From the NCBI GenBank assembly GCA_913060695.1, contig CAJXUA010000006.1, forward strand, positions 62,001 to 126,000: a DNA stretch of 64,000 nucleotides, in the 5' to 3' direction. The DNA is from an uncultured Gammaproteobacteria bacterium. Its GTDB lineage: Bacteria; Pseudomonadota; Gammaproteobacteria; Pseudomonadales; Pseudohongiellaceae. The notes below the pieces were generated by a model, which saw only the letters and a list, made by a program, of their open reading frames with translations, had not been told where the DNA came from and ran no database searches. Positions 25,807 through 35,102 of the stretch are shown here, one piece after another (positions within the stretch are counted from its first letter, which is position 1; each line of letters begins with the position of its first letter). The position numbers and the translations under genes were made by a program.

Positions 25807-27540
25807 GTGCGAATACTGCTTATCGCAGAACATGACGCCGAGTTTCGACTAATCGAGCGTCTCTTAAAAGGCATCGAGCGGACGCCTCATGAGCTAACTT
25901 GGTGTCACGCAGATGCCCAAGCACTTTTGGCTACACAAGTGTCTAGTTTTCAGATCTTGTTGTGGGGGCGAATATCAGATCCAGAAGTATCCCGTGCATT
26001 ATTCGAAGTACTGAAATCCCAGCAAGCTAATATTCCTGTAATCGCCATTAGCGATCAGTTTCCTCCCAATGCAGATCGTGCCGCGATTAAGCGCGGAGAG
26101 TCCGACATCTTACTGCGCTCTACCCTTAGCTCAGAGGTTCTTGGTCGGGCTATTAGCTATGCCTGTGAGAGAAACCTTCCTAGTGTTAGCAATATTGAAT
26201 CTCTGCACGCAGACCCTCTAACTGGCCTCAGTAATAGACAGGATTTTAAGGAACGTCTAGCCCGAATTCTAGCCGATGCGGTCCTTCCCGAATCGGTAGG
26301 CTTGCTTCTAATCGATGTGGATCAGTTCAAAAAAGTGAACGCTTCCTATGGTCAGGGCGCAGGCGACGCGCTTATACAGCTAATCGCCGCGCGCATTCGT
26401 GGCACTCTTTCGGAGTCTCAACATGTCGCCAGGATCGGCGGCAACGAGTTCGCAGTAGTCTTTCAGAATTCCGAAGAGTCAGTTGAGAGTGCTTGTCGTG
26501 CCTGTATTGAGCAGATCATTCAATCAATGGCTAAGCCTTTTCCGATTGCCCAGCATGCGATCCGAATGAATATCAGCATCGGCGTGGTTACAAATAAAGA
26601 CGTCGAAATTACTGTAGATGCAATGGTGGCGAATGCCGACATCGCAATGCGTATCGCGAAGAGCGAGAAAGGCAGCAACTACCAATTTTATTCTCGCGAC
26701 ATGACGGATGCAGCACAGAAGATATTGAAGTTGGAGTCCGAGATTAGACGGGCCGTGCGCAACGAGGAGTTTGAACTATATTACCAGCCTCGTATCGATA
26801 TCAATGGCAATTCGATAGTAGGTGCAGAGGGCTTGGTGCGCTGGAACCACCCTACTCGTGGTTTATTGTTGCCTGCAGAGTTTATATCAGTCGCAGAGGA
26901 AAGTGGCCTCATTGTTCCCCTAGGTTATTGGATCATCCACCAGGCATGTAAGGACCTCAATTCCTTATCGGAGCTGGGGCATCACGACGTGCAATTGGCA
27001 GTGAATGTTTCCTTTAAGCAGTTTCAGGATCGTAACTTCGTGCAAACCGTTGCGAATATCCTAGGTAATCAAGGCATCACCGAAGGTCGATTGGAATTCG
27101 AGCTGACCGAAACTACCATGATGATTGAAGGTCTAGCGGTCGATCAGAGCTTGCGACGTCTCAATGAGCTAGGTATCGATATTTCACTAGACGACTTTGG
27201 CACCGGCTATTCCTCCTTCGCGCATATTCAACGCCTGCCAATTTCGACGCTAAAAATCGACCGTTCGTTCGTTGGCAGTGTAACGAGCAATGAGGACGAT
27301 GCCACGATTGTGAAAGCGATTATCAACCTAGCCCACAGCCTCAATATGCAAGTAATAGCGGAGGGAGCAGAGACTGCCGAGCAGGTAGAGTTCCTATGCC
27401 TGAATAAATGCGATCAGGTGCAGGGCTACTTCTTTAGCCAAGCCGTGAATTTCACCGCCATTAAAGAACTCCTGAATCAGGAAGGCTTCGTCGACGATCA
27501 TATTCAATCTATCCTCACTCGTAGCAGCGCAATTAGTTAA
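25807..27540 (+). CDS. GGDEF-EAL protein with pseudo-receiver domain
   Basis: 577 residues, cytosolic cyclic-di-GMP protein. I chose GTG 25807 with GGAG six bases upstream; GTG 25795 is an alternative. Residues 1-120 look like a receiver domain, but the phospho-acceptor position (LLWGR) is not Asp. The GGDEF domain (about 135-300) has GGNEF (211-215) and no RxxD inhibitory site. The EAL domain (about 315-560) has EGL (341-343), yet keeps Asn (AVNVS), Glu (ELTET), DDFGTGYSS, LKIDRSF and AEGAET, so phosphodiesterase activity is plausible. The cyclase is doubtful because of the Asp-to-Asn change. It is divergent from rep. Confidence 0.9.
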   Translation: MRILLIAEHDAEFRLIERLLKGIERTPHELTWCHADAQALLATQVSSFQILLWGRISDPEVSRALFEVLKSQQANIPVIAISDQFPPNADRAAIKRGESDILLRSTLSSEVLGRAISYACERNLPSVSNIESLHADPLTGLSNRQDFKERLARILADAVLPESVGLLLIDVDQFKKVNASYGQGAGDALIQLIAARIRGTLSESQHVARIGGNEFAVVFQNSEESVESACRACIEQIIQSMAKPFPIAQHAIRMNISIGVVTNKDVEITVDAMVANADIAMRIAKSEKGSNYQFYSRDMTDAAQKILKLESEIRRAVRNEEFELYYQPRIDINGNSIVGAEGLVRWNHPTRGLLLPAEFISVAEESGLIVPLGYWIIHQACKDLNSLSELGHHDVQLAVNVSFKQFQDRNFVQTVANILGNQGITEGRLEFELTETTMMIEGLAVDQSLRRLNELGIDISLDDFGTGYSSFAHIQRLPISTLKIDRSFVGSVTSNEDDATIVKAIINLAHSLNMQVIAEGAETAEQVEFLCLNKCDQVQGYFFSQAVNFTAIKELLNQEGFVDDHIQSILTRSSAIS

Positions 27541-27612
27541 GCCCCCGCTGGCGCAAATCCACACTCTGCACTATTAATAGTATGAGTCTTTCACGAACCC
27601 AAGGACTGGACC

Positions 27613-29151
27613 GTGTCGCTTGTTATTGTATATACCCGCGCTAACATCGGTGTAGATGCGCCACTGGTCACGGTGGAGACCCATCTCTCCAACGGGCTGC
27701 CTAGCCTTACTATCGTTGGCTTACCCGAAACCGCAGTGCGGGAAAGTCGCGAGCGTGTTCGCTGCGCAATTCTCAATGCCAAGCTCGAATTTCCTACTAG
27801 GCGTATCACGATAAACCTTGCTCCGGCGGATCTGCCTAAAAGTGGTGGGCGCTTCGATCTCGCCATCGCCATAAGCATTCTTGCCGCGTCTGGCCAGATT
27901 CCTCTGCAGGCCTTGTCCGGCTATGAAATTTTGGGAGAGCTGGCACTTACCGGCGCGCTACGACCAATCCATGGAGTGTTGCCAGCCTTGCTCGCAGCGC
28001 GTGCTGATAATCGAATACTGCTATTGCCTAAGGCGAATCAGGTAGAAGCCTCGCTGGTACGGGGCGTACAAGCTCTCGTTGGGGCTCATCTGTTGGATGT
28101 ACATCAGCACCTGGTTAGTGGGAGCGGCATGACGCAATGCGCTTTCGACCCGGGGGCGTTAGATGGGTCACTTGAGCGTGATGCTTCAAATTTCGAGCAA
28201 ATAAGGGGTCAACTTGCGGCCAAGCGCGCGCTAAAAGTAGCGGCGGCTGGGGCGCATAATATTCTATTTATCGGGCCGCCAGGCACGGGGAAGACGATGC
28301 TCGCAAATAGCTTGGCTAGTTTATTACCCCCACTCGAAGAGGAGGCGGCGCTAGAGGCCGCCGCCATCAAGTCGATTGCTCGTCTGCGAATAGATCCAGT
28401 GCAGTGGCGACAACCTAGTTTCCGGGCACCACACCATACCGCCACAAACGTTGCCTTGGTGGGCGGTGGGGTTAGCGCCAACCCAGGCGAGGTAACCCTA
28501 GCGCATCGTGGGGTGCTTTTCCTAGACGAGATTCCGGAGTTCAAGCGCACGGTCTTAGAAGCGTTGCGAGAGCCACTCGAGGCTGGAGTCATCACCATTA
28601 GCCGCGCGAACTACCGGCTGGAATTGCCGGCGCGCTTTCAACTAGTCGCTGCGATGAACCCCTGCCCCTGTGGCTACTACGGAGATCCGCAGGGTCGTTG
28701 TCTGTGCCCGCCTGAGAAAGTACAACGCTATCTTGAGAAGATCTCAGGCCCATTGCTCGACCGCATTGACTTGATAATCGAGGTGCCACGAGTTCCCCAT
28801 CAAGACCTACGTGCACCCCCTGCAGCGAATGGCACGTCGACAGTTACTAGCGCGCAGCTGCGCTGCCAAGTACAAGTATGTAGAGAGTTGCAAATGCGCC
28901 GTTGTGCGCACCTGAACAAAGACTTGGGTCTACAAGATCTCGAGAAATACTGCGCGTTAGATAGTGAGAGTGAGTTGCTACTAGGCAAGGCGGTGGAGAA
29001 ACTCATACTAACAGCACGGGCGACTCACCGCATTTTGAAGATCGCGCGCACAATTGCTGATCTAGAGGCGCGGGAGTCAATTAGTGTTACCGACTTATCG
29101 GAGGCAATCGCCTATAGGCGTCATGCACGTTTAATAAATGTGGGCACTTAG
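27613..29151 (+). CDS. YifB/ComM-family Mg chelatase-like AAA+ ATPase
   Basis: 512 residues, the usual length. An N-terminal Lon-protease-like S5 domain 2 fold (SNGLPSLTIVGLPETAVRESRERV) is followed by a MoxR/Mg-chelatase AAA+ module: Walker A GPPGTGKTML (about 219), Walker B GVLFLDEIPEF (about 300), and MNPCPCGYYGDPQGRC with paired cysteines. In Vibrio the homologue ComM is a hexameric branch-migration helicase used in transformation. It starts at GTG 27613. It is the sole rightward gene before ubiK, which is convergent. Confidence 0.93.
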   Translation: MSLVIVYTRANIGVDAPLVTVETHLSNGLPSLTIVGLPETAVRESRERVRCAILNAKLEFPTRRITINLAPADLPKSGGRFDLAIAISILAASGQIPLQALSGYEILGELALTGALRPIHGVLPALLAARADNRILLLPKANQVEASLVRGVQALVGAHLLDVHQHLVSGSGMTQCAFDPGALDGSLERDASNFEQIRGQLAAKRALKVAAAGAHNILFIGPPGTGKTMLANSLASLLPPLEEEAALEAAAIKSIARLRIDPVQWRQPSFRAPHHTATNVALVGGGVSANPGEVTLAHRGVLFLDEIPEFKRTVLEALREPLEAGVITISRANYRLELPARFQLVAAMNPCPCGYYGDPQGRCLCPPEKVQRYLEKISGPLLDRIDLIIEVPRVPHQDLRAPPAANGTSTVTSAQLRCQVQVCRELQMRRCAHLNKDLGLQDLEKYCALDSESELLLGKAVEKLILTARATHRILKIARTIADLEARESISVTDLSEAIAYRRHARLINVGT

Positions 29152-29164
29152 GGCGTTTTGCGTT

Positions 29165-29428
29165 CTATCCCTTGCTCGCCTCTAACTCCTGAACTCGATT
29201 CTCTAGCTGAGCAACTTGTGTTTCCAGTGCGTCTATTTTTTCTTCGGCCCTCGCCAAGGCCGCTAATTGCGCCTCAAACTCCTCGCGGGTCAGCAAGTCC
29301 ATTCGCGCAAAACCTTTCTGCAATGCCGATGAGACTGAACGCTTCATGTCGTCGCCCGCCGCTTCAGCCTGAGGCAAAATTTTGGAAATTTGTTGGCTAA
29401 TCTCTTCAAAGAAGCGTTTGTCGATCAT
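29165..29428 (-). CDS. ubiK: Ubiquinone biosynthesis accessory factor UbiK
   Basis: 87 residues. It helps assemble or feed the soluble Ubi complex for aerobic ubiquinone synthesis. MIDKRFFEEISQQISKILPQA at the N-terminus, a central amphipathic DDMKRSVSSALQKGFARMDLLTREEF, and a C-terminal coiled coil (EEKIDALETQVAQLENRVQELE) are the family pattern (formerly YqiC/BMFP). The gene is convergent with yifB, separated by 13 bp. In many gammaproteobacteria it lies near yifB and the glnK-amtB set, as here. Confidence 0.92.
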   Translation of the reverse strand: MIDKRFFEEISQQISKILPQAEAAGDDMKRSVSSALQKGFARMDLLTREEFEAQLAALARAEEKIDALETQVAQLENRVQELEASKG

Positions 29429-29835
29429 GATGCGAGTCCAGTTTTAGATTAAAGACGTTGTGCTCGATTGTAGCTGACTCTCTTTCCCATACAAACGTTT
29501 CACTTACTTCTGTGCACGCACAATAAGGGGGCGCAGGGGTTTTTAGTACTTCTGGAAACAAATATTTATGCTCCAAAGCAGTGCGTTTAGCGTTTTTATA
29601 AGCTCTTGAGCTCCCTTCAAGTCCCACGCTCTTTTCGGGAGGCGTGATCTTATCGTTTTGTTTTATATAGATATTCATCAATATATTAAGGTGTGCACGA
29701 AAATAGGCACGCATTATGCTTAATGCTATATGTCCAGTTTAGGAGCGACCACTAGAGAATTACAACGTTCGCCCTTTTAGGAACTTAAGACCCACAAGGT
29801 TTAAAACTTTACTACAACGTCAAGGAGTTACAGAT
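29429..29835. other. Gene-free region between ubiK and torF
   Basis: 407 bp of relatively AT-rich sequence between divergent genes, so it should carry both promoters. I see no convincing -35/-10 pair, no NtrC or sigma-54 motif and no credible small gene. A leftward 102-codon frame starting at 29714 overlaps the ubiK start and reads as noise. Confidence 0.5.
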
Positions 29836-30519
29836 ATGAAGAAATTAACACAGGCATTGTTAGCCACAGGATTGATCAGCGCTGCGTTTACCGTTCAGGC
29901 TCAAGAAAGCCCGATCAGCGCCAACGTTGCACTGACTTCAGATTACATCTACCGCGGTGTTTCTCAGACTAGCGGCGGCTCTGCAATCCAGGGTGGTTTT
30001 GACTATGCAAGTGAGTCTGGTTTCTATGTAGGAACTTGGGCATCTAGCATCACTTTCGATGACAGCATCGAGATCGACTACTACGGCGGCTTCTCCGGCA
30101 GCCTGACCGACGAAGTGGGCTACGACATCGGCTTCCTATACTACGATTACCCGGGCATGAGCAGCGATGACTTCCTAGAATTCTATGGCGTACTAAGCTA
30201 CGGCGGCCTTTCAGGGTCTATCAACTACTCCGATGACTTCTATGCTGGCGTAGGCAAAGCATGGTTCTACACGCTTGATTATGGCTTTGACCTCGGCAAT
30301 GACTTCTCCCTTGGCCTGCATTACGGCCTACAAACCTACGATCAAGACGTTTGGGGCACTGAAGACAGCTACTCCGAGTACAACATCTCCCTAGGCAAGT
30401 CTTACGCTGGCCTCGATTTCGGTTTGATGTTTACTGATACGGACCTCAGCGACGCAAATTGCGGTGGCTCATCAGATTGCGACAGCACAGTCGTCTTCTC
30501 TGTTGCTAAATCGTTCTAA
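29836..30519 (+). CDS. TorF-family outer-membrane porin-like protein
   Basis: 227 residues. The signal peptide is MKKLTQALLATGLISAAFTVQA. The mature part is an aromatic-rich beta-barrel of the TorF family (SANVALTSDYIYRGVSQTSG, GGFDYASESGFYVGTWAS), ending in VVFSVAKSF with a terminal Phe for barrel assembly. In many gammaproteobacteria this family stands just before glnK-amtB, as here, though its role is not settled. AAGGAG lies ahead of ATG 29836. Two hairpins follow it, so it is probably transcribed apart from glnK. Confidence 0.9.
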   Translation: MKKLTQALLATGLISAAFTVQAQESPISANVALTSDYIYRGVSQTSGGSAIQGGFDYASESGFYVGTWASSITFDDSIEIDYYGGFSGSLTDEVGYDIGFLYYDYPGMSSDDFLEFYGVLSYGGLSGSINYSDDFYAGVGKAWFYTLDYGFDLGNDFSLGLHYGLQTYDQDVWGTEDSYSEYNISLGKSYAGLDFGLMFTDTDLSDANCGGSSDCDSTVVFSVAKSF

Positions 30520-30539
30520 GAATGCCCTTTAAAGGCGCG

Positions 30540-30600
30540 CTCGCACCATTTAAGTGCGAGTTCGAAAGGCCCGTAAGCGCTTAGTTTGCGGGCCTTTTTT
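30540..30600 (+). terminator. Tandem hairpins ending torF
   Basis: First hairpin CTCGCAC/GTGCGAG (30540-30560). Second pairs AAAGGCCCG with CGGGCCTTT around a loop (30565-30597) and runs into T residues. The second is a standard intrinsic terminator. Confidence 0.85.
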
Positions 30601-30651
30601 CCCCTCCTAGCTAAAACAGATGTGAGGGTAGGTTAGGGCACGAAACAACAA

Positions 30652-30698
30652 TGCTAGGCAATGGTGCATATTGAGATGCGCCGCACCAAAAAGGTGCG
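30652..30698. promoter_or_regulatory. Two NtrC enhancer sites upstream of glnK
   Basis: The strong site GCACCAAAAAGGTGC (30683-30697) matches the NtrC dyad GCACC-N5-GGTGC exactly. A weaker site at 30652-30668 has TGC-TAG-N5-GGTGCA (9 of 12 consensus bases). Their centres are 30 bp apart, close to three helical turns, and lie about 100-130 bp upstream of the -24/-12 promoter. Confidence 0.88.
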
Positions 30699-30782
30699 TA
30701 TTAAGGCTCGACGATGGGCTAATACGGAAAGAAAAGCGCAATACAATCCGTATCCCATTGTTATTTAAATGAATAATCATTA

Positions 30783-30798
30783 TGGCACGTCACGTGCA
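30783..30798 (+). promoter_or_regulatory. Sigma-54 (-24/-12) promoter of glnK-amtB
   Basis: TGGCACGTCACGTGCA keeps the invariant GG and GC with the required 10-base spacing, within TGGCACG-N4-TTGC. It lies 67 bp before the glnK start. Together with the NtrC sites this predicts induction by nitrogen limitation. Confidence 0.9.
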
Positions 30799-30850
30799 TA
30801 AAGCCTTCTCAGGTGTATCTGTACTGAATCGGCGGAGCAGATATTAATAG

Positions 30851-31204
<354 letters not shown>

Positions 31205-31291
31205 GAAAACTGATCTTGGTGATCAAAACTACAAACGACTACTTAAATTAATCAGGCTGTAAAACTAAAGCACTGGTTTGGAGGTGATAAG

Positions 31292-32554
31292 GTGGAAGAC
31301 CAAATTTTTCAACTGCAGTACGCAATGGACACATTCTACTTCCTAGTGTGTGGCGCACTTGTGATGTGGATGGCGGCAGGTTTCTCTATGCTAGAGGCCG
31401 GTCTCGTTCGTTCAAAAAACACGACTGAAATTCTAACGAAGAACGTCGCGCTATATGCGATCTCTTGCGTCATGTACTTGGTGTGCGGTTACGCGATCAT
31501 GTACGGCGGCACAATTTTCCTCACTGGCATTGAAGGCGGCGACACTCTAGTGGCAGACGCCCTTGCAGCAAAAGCAGAGGAAGGTTTCGATGGCGGCTCT
31601 GTCTACTCAGGTGCTTCTGACTTCTTCTTCCAGGTAGTGTTCGTTGCAACAGCAATGTCCATCGTATCTGGTGCTGTTGCCGAGCGCATGAAGTTGTGGG
31701 CATTCCTACTCTTCGCAGTCTTCATGACTGGTGTGATCTATCCTCTGGAAGGTTCTTGGACTTGGGGTGGTAACGCAGTATTCGGCATGTACACTCTTGG
31801 CGACATGGGCTTCTCTGACTTCGCAGGCTCAGGCATCGTACACATGGCAGGCGCAGCAGCTGCACTAGCTGGCGTACTTCTACTGGGTGCTCGTAAAGGT
31901 AAGTACGGCGCTGATGGCAGCATCAAAGCGATCCCAGGTGCAAACCTACCTCTCGCAACTCTCGGTACCTTCATCCTGTGGATGGGTTGGTTCGGCTTTA
32001 ACGGCGGCTCGGTTCTGAAGCTCGCTGACATCGGCAACGCAAACGCAGTAGCAATGGTGTTCCTGAACACGAATGCTGCAGCCGCTGGTGGCTTGATTGC
32101 TGCTCTTGCAGTAGCACACGCATTGTTCGGCAAGGCTGACCTGACTATGGCACTTAACGGCGCATTGGCCGGTCTAGTTGCGATCACTGCTGAGCCTTCC
32201 ACTCCTACTGCACTGCAAGCAACGATCTTCGGTGCGCTGGGTGGTGTGTTAGTAGTGTTCAGCATTGTGTTCCTCGACAAGATCAAGATCGACGATCCGG
32301 TTGGTGCGATCTCTGTTCACGGTAGCTGTGGTCTGCTCGGCCTGTTGCTAGTACCAATTACTAATGATGGTGTGTCGTTCTCAGGCCAGATCATTGGTGC
32401 CCTCACAATCTTTATCTGGGTATTCGTAGCAAGCTTCATCGTCTGGACCATCATTAAGATGGTGATGGGACTGCGTGTTACTCCTGAGGAAGAAGATCAA
32501 GGCGTGGACGTATCTGAGTGTGGCTTAGAAGCCTATCCAGAGTTCACAAAGTAA
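31292..32554 (+). CDS. amtB: Ammonium transporter AmtB
   Basis: 420 residues, inner-membrane trimeric ammonium channel with about 11 helices. FYFLVCGALVMWMAAGFSMLEAGLVRSKN, the conserved family stretch DFAGSGIVHMAGAAAALAG with the first pore His, and ISVHGSCGLLGLL with the second pore His are seen. GTG start 31292 follows a strong GGAGGTG. It lies 87 bp after glnK and should be induced together with it. There is no cleavable-looking signal peptide. The C-terminal tail ends EECGL-like (DVSECGLEAYPEFTK), suited to GlnK binding. Confidence 0.96.
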   Translation: MEDQIFQLQYAMDTFYFLVCGALVMWMAAGFSMLEAGLVRSKNTTEILTKNVALYAISCVMYLVCGYAIMYGGTIFLTGIEGGDTLVADALAAKAEEGFDGGSVYSGASDFFFQVVFVATAMSIVSGAVAERMKLWAFLLFAVFMTGVIYPLEGSWTWGGNAVFGMYTLGDMGFSDFAGSGIVHMAGAAAALAGVLLLGARKGKYGADGSIKAIPGANLPLATLGTFILWMGWFGFNGGSVLKLADIGNANAVAMVFLNTNAAAAGGLIAALAVAHALFGKADLTMALNGALAGLVAITAEPSTPTALQATIFGALGGVLVVFSIVFLDKIKIDDPVGAISVHGSCGLLGLLLVPITNDGVSFSGQIIGALTIFIWVFVASFIVWTIIKMVMGLRVTPEEEDQGVDVSECGLEAYPEFTK

Positions 32555-32605
32555 TACCCGTAGGAAGGTTATGCAGTACTCTCAAATAACGTAGACTTTA
32601 ACGTA

Positions 32606-32630
32606 AGCGCCCTTCGGGGCGCTTTTTTTT
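32606..32630 (+). terminator. Terminator of glnK-amtB
   Basis: AGCGCCC, loop TTCG, GGGCGCT (32606-32623), then eight T residues in total. Confidence 0.93.
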
Positions 32631-33325
32631 GCTTTGTGTTTCTTGGTGAGCAATGCGGTTCTATTAAAAGCGTAGCAATTGCTTGTTCGAATCTCTCAAC
32701 GGGTTGCTTCGTCGGCAGATTGACGCTGCCCTCTCTTGTGCTCCGTAGCACGAGCGTCACTGCGGGGTACTTCGCTGCCGGACACGCCGTAAACCCATCC
32801 ATGGGGGCTCAGTCGCCGCCGTCCGGGCGGCTCATGGTCCTGCATCGAAGCACCCCACATCGCCCCTCTGATTTCGCAGAAGGGATATGGATCAGCGCTC
32901 TATTGTAAGGCAAGTTCGATTTTGCTCAGACCTGATAGAAACCACTGACTGTAGGAGCCTGCTTGCAGGCGAATGGGGTCGATTGACGAAGATCTGTGGA
33001 AGATTTAGGCCTATCGCCTGCAGGGCCGGCTCCTATATTCAGAGAATTATCCCATTTAGGTGTTGACAGAAACCACTGATTGCAGGAGCTCGCCACAGGT
33101 GATTTCGCGGACAGATTGGCGTTGTAATCGAGGAGTGTGGTGTGCGGTGGGGGATGAGGAGAGTGTTAGCGGCATGGATGCCGCGCGCCAAGCCTACATG
33201 GATGTATTCACGGCGTCTCTGCGCAGCCCCTACCGTGCAGCGCGCTCCACCCTCGAAACCGAAGAGCTGAATCAATTTTGTCCTAGTTCGAAAAATTGTT
33301 TCTTGTTTGTGCAAAAATAATTGGC
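32631..33325. other. Gene-free region with repeats between amtB and rsmE
   Basis: 695 bp with no gene I can support. The left part (32640-32905) has a leftward open frame reading MDGFTACPAAKYPAVTLVLR and so on, reminiscent of spurious multi-copy ORFs in gammaproteobacterial annotations; I treat it as a possible dispersed repeat or non-coding element. The centre holds REP-like arms (32951-33035 and about 33083-33108). Overlapping short frames from 33039 to 33341 look random. Confidence 0.5.
32951..33035. repeat. REP/BIME-like palindrome
   Basis: Left arm GTAGGAGCCTGCTTGCAGGC and right arm GCCTGCAGGGCCGGCTCCTA are imperfect inverted copies. The spacer holds GACGAAGATCTGTGGAAGAT, closely matching the spacer of the copy at 17219. 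A further half arm lies at about 33083-33108. Confidence 0.8.
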
Positions 33326-34051
33326 TTAGTAATCGCCCCACAGGTGTTGGGCTAGGCTAATGGCGACTATGGGGGCAGTTTCAGTTCTTAGTACGCGCGG
33401 GCCTATTCGGACTAAGTTGAAGTGATGCTCTTTTGCCTGCATTACTTCTTCTTCGCTCAGCCCGCCTTCGGGACCTATTAGGAACGTGACGGCTTCGGGC
33501 TTCTCTACTGCAGCTAAGCCTTGCTCGCCGCGGTGATCGAGCACGAAGTTTGTGCTAATTCGCGGTAAGGACAGCCACTCTGGGAGTGTCAGTGGGCTCT
33601 CGATTGTCGGCACAACGCAGCGACCGCTTTGTTCACATGCGCTTATGGCTACTCGCTCCCAATGGCTCTTGCGATTGTCGATCCGATCGCCCTTGAGTTT
33701 TACTTCGCAGCGCTCCGTTAACAGTGGGGTGATGCTGCTGACGCCCGCCTCTGTGGCTTTCTGAATGGCATAGTCCATTCTCTCGCCGCGAGACAAACCT
33801 AAGCCTAAGTGAATTGCTAAGCTTGGATCAGCGCCGGCCTCGAGCCGCTCGTCGAGCAGTGCAGCGACGGATTTCTTGTCGATAGCGATGATGCGTGCAC
33901 TGAACTCGCCGTCATCCCCGTTAAAGAGTTTAAGGGAATCATCTGGCCGTAGTCGTAGAACCTTAGAGACGTAATGCGCGGCATCGTCCACTAGCAGCAC
34001 TTCTGCATTGGGGCTGAGAGACTGCGAAGTGTAGAGGCGAGGCACGCGCAT
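33326..34051 (-). CDS. rsmE: 16S rRNA (uracil-1498-N3)-methyltransferase RsmE
   Basis: 241 residues. It methylates U1498 of 16S rRNA in the assembled 30S subunit using S-adenosylmethionine. PUA-like N-terminal domain (MRVPRLYTSQ, HYVSKVLRLRPDD), then a SPOUT domain with KATEAGVSSITPLLTERC, FLIGPEGGLSEEEV and IGPRVLRTETAP, which form the trefoil-knot SAM site. It starts 1 bp after the metF stop, so the two are cotranscribed. Confidence 0.95.
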   Translation of the reverse strand: MRVPRLYTSQSLSPNAEVLLVDDAAHYVSKVLRLRPDDSLKLFNGDDGEFSARIIAIDKKSVAALLDERLEAGADPSLAIHLGLGLSRGERMDYAIQKATEAGVSSITPLLTERCEVKLKGDRIDNRKSHWERVAISACEQSGRCVVPTIESPLTLPEWLSLPRISTNFVLDHRGEQGLAAVEKPEAVTFLIGPEGGLSEEEVMQAKEHHFNLVRIGPRVLRTETAPIVAISLAQHLWGDY

Positions 34052-34052
34052 A

Positions 34053-34916
34053 TTAACGGCTACTCAATCCAAGGTTGTTCCAGATGGCGCTAACTGGCGC
34101 GTACTGGTTCATCGTGTAGAAATGTAAGCCAGGGGCGCCTCCTTCAAGAAGCTTCTCACAAAGTTGCGTGACTACTTCAGCGCCAAATTCCTTAATACTC
34201 TCGCTGTCGTCACCGAAACTTTGTAGGCGCTGGCGCATCCAGCGAGGAATCTCTGCTCCGCAGTTGGTGCTGAAGCGGGCGAGATTCGTATAATTGGTAA
34301 TGGGCATAATGCCGGGTACGATAGGCACGTCGATTCCAGCGGCGCGGGCACGTTCGACATAGTAGAAGTAGGCATCTGCATTATAAAAATATTGCGTGAT
34401 GGCACTATCGGCGCCCGCCTGCACTTTTTTCTTAAAATAGTGTAGGTCCGAGTCGAAGCTATCTGATTTCGGGTGAATCTCCGGATAACAGGCAACATCG
34501 ATATGGAAATGCTCACCCGTGCTGCGCCGAATTAATTCTATCAACTCATTGGCGTAGAAAAAGCTATTGGCCCCACCAGTACCCGATGGAATATCTCCAC
34601 GCAGGGCGACTAGACGGCTAATGCCTAGCTCCTTGTAGCCATTCAACAGCGTAACGATCTCTTGTTCGCTTGAACCACCGAAAGATAAGTGTGGTGCTGC
34701 GTTCGAGCCTGCCTGATGAATATTCATCACAGCTTGACGCGTACCGTCGCGTGTAGAGCCGCCGGCACCGTAAGTTACCGAGAAAAAATCCGGATTCAGT
34801 GCTGCCAACTGCTTGTGCACTTCGGCCAATTTCTGTTCGCCTACTTCTGTCTTGGGCGGAAAAAATTCGAAGCTAAAGCGTGCTTGAGCGCCTTGGCCTG
34901 CAGGTGTTGTACTCAT
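34053..34916 (-). CDS. metF: 5,10-methylenetetrahydrofolate reductase
   Basis: 287 residues, FAD-dependent. It makes 5-methyl-tetrahydrofolate for methionine synthesis. FSFEFFPPKT near the N-terminus holds the catalytic Glu; SVTYGAGGSTRDGT, LVALRGDIP, VACYPEIHPKS and GADSAITQYFYN are the family motifs. The gene continues the S-adenosylmethionine-cycle set (regulator, metK, ahcY), but a REP-like element separates it from ahcY. Confidence 0.96.
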   Translation of the reverse strand: MSTTPAGQGAQARFSFEFFPPKTEVGEQKLAEVHKQLAALNPDFFSVTYGAGGSTRDGTRQAVMNIHQAGSNAAPHLSFGGSSEQEIVTLLNGYKELGISRLVALRGDIPSGTGGANSFFYANELIELIRRSTGEHFHIDVACYPEIHPKSDSFDSDLHYFKKKVQAGADSAITQYFYNADAYFYYVERARAAGIDVPIVPGIMPITNYTNLARFSTNCGAEIPRWMRQRLQSFGDDSESIKEFGAEVVTQLCEKLLEGGAPGLHFYTMNQYAPVSAIWNNLGLSSR

Positions 34917-34984
34917 GAGTTTGTTCTCGTTTTTCGTATCGGGGTGTTTCTAATTATTTATGGTTTGTTGCTAATTTTTAGTTG

Positions 34985-35088
34985 TTCGCGGGCAAGCCCC
35001 CCATGCTAGGGCTAGCGCTCCTACAGGTGGTTAATAAGACCTCTGAATGTAGGAGCGCTTGCCCTCGCATGGGGGGCTTGCCCGCGAA
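34985..35088. repeat. REP/BIME-like palindrome pair between metF and ahcY
   Basis: Two large arms (34985-35025 and 35048-35088) are inverted copies of each other. Each joins TTCGCGGGCAAGCCCCCCAT to a GCGCTCCTACA end. They lie just after the ahcY stop and could stabilise or end its transcript. Confidence 0.85.
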
Positions 35089-35102
35089 TAGCCAGAGCTA
35101 AC

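Noticed and set aside
28209-28598. Leftward 129-codon frame inside yifB
   Set aside because: Shadow of a strongly conserved gene; no domain seen.
29406-29714. Leftward 102-codon frame overlapping the ubiK start
   Set aside because: Overlaps ubiK out of frame, has random-like composition and no ribosome-binding site.
33039-33341. Overlapping short frames on both strands downstream of rsmE
   Set aside because: They run through REP-like arms, have no start signals and no recognisable sequence.
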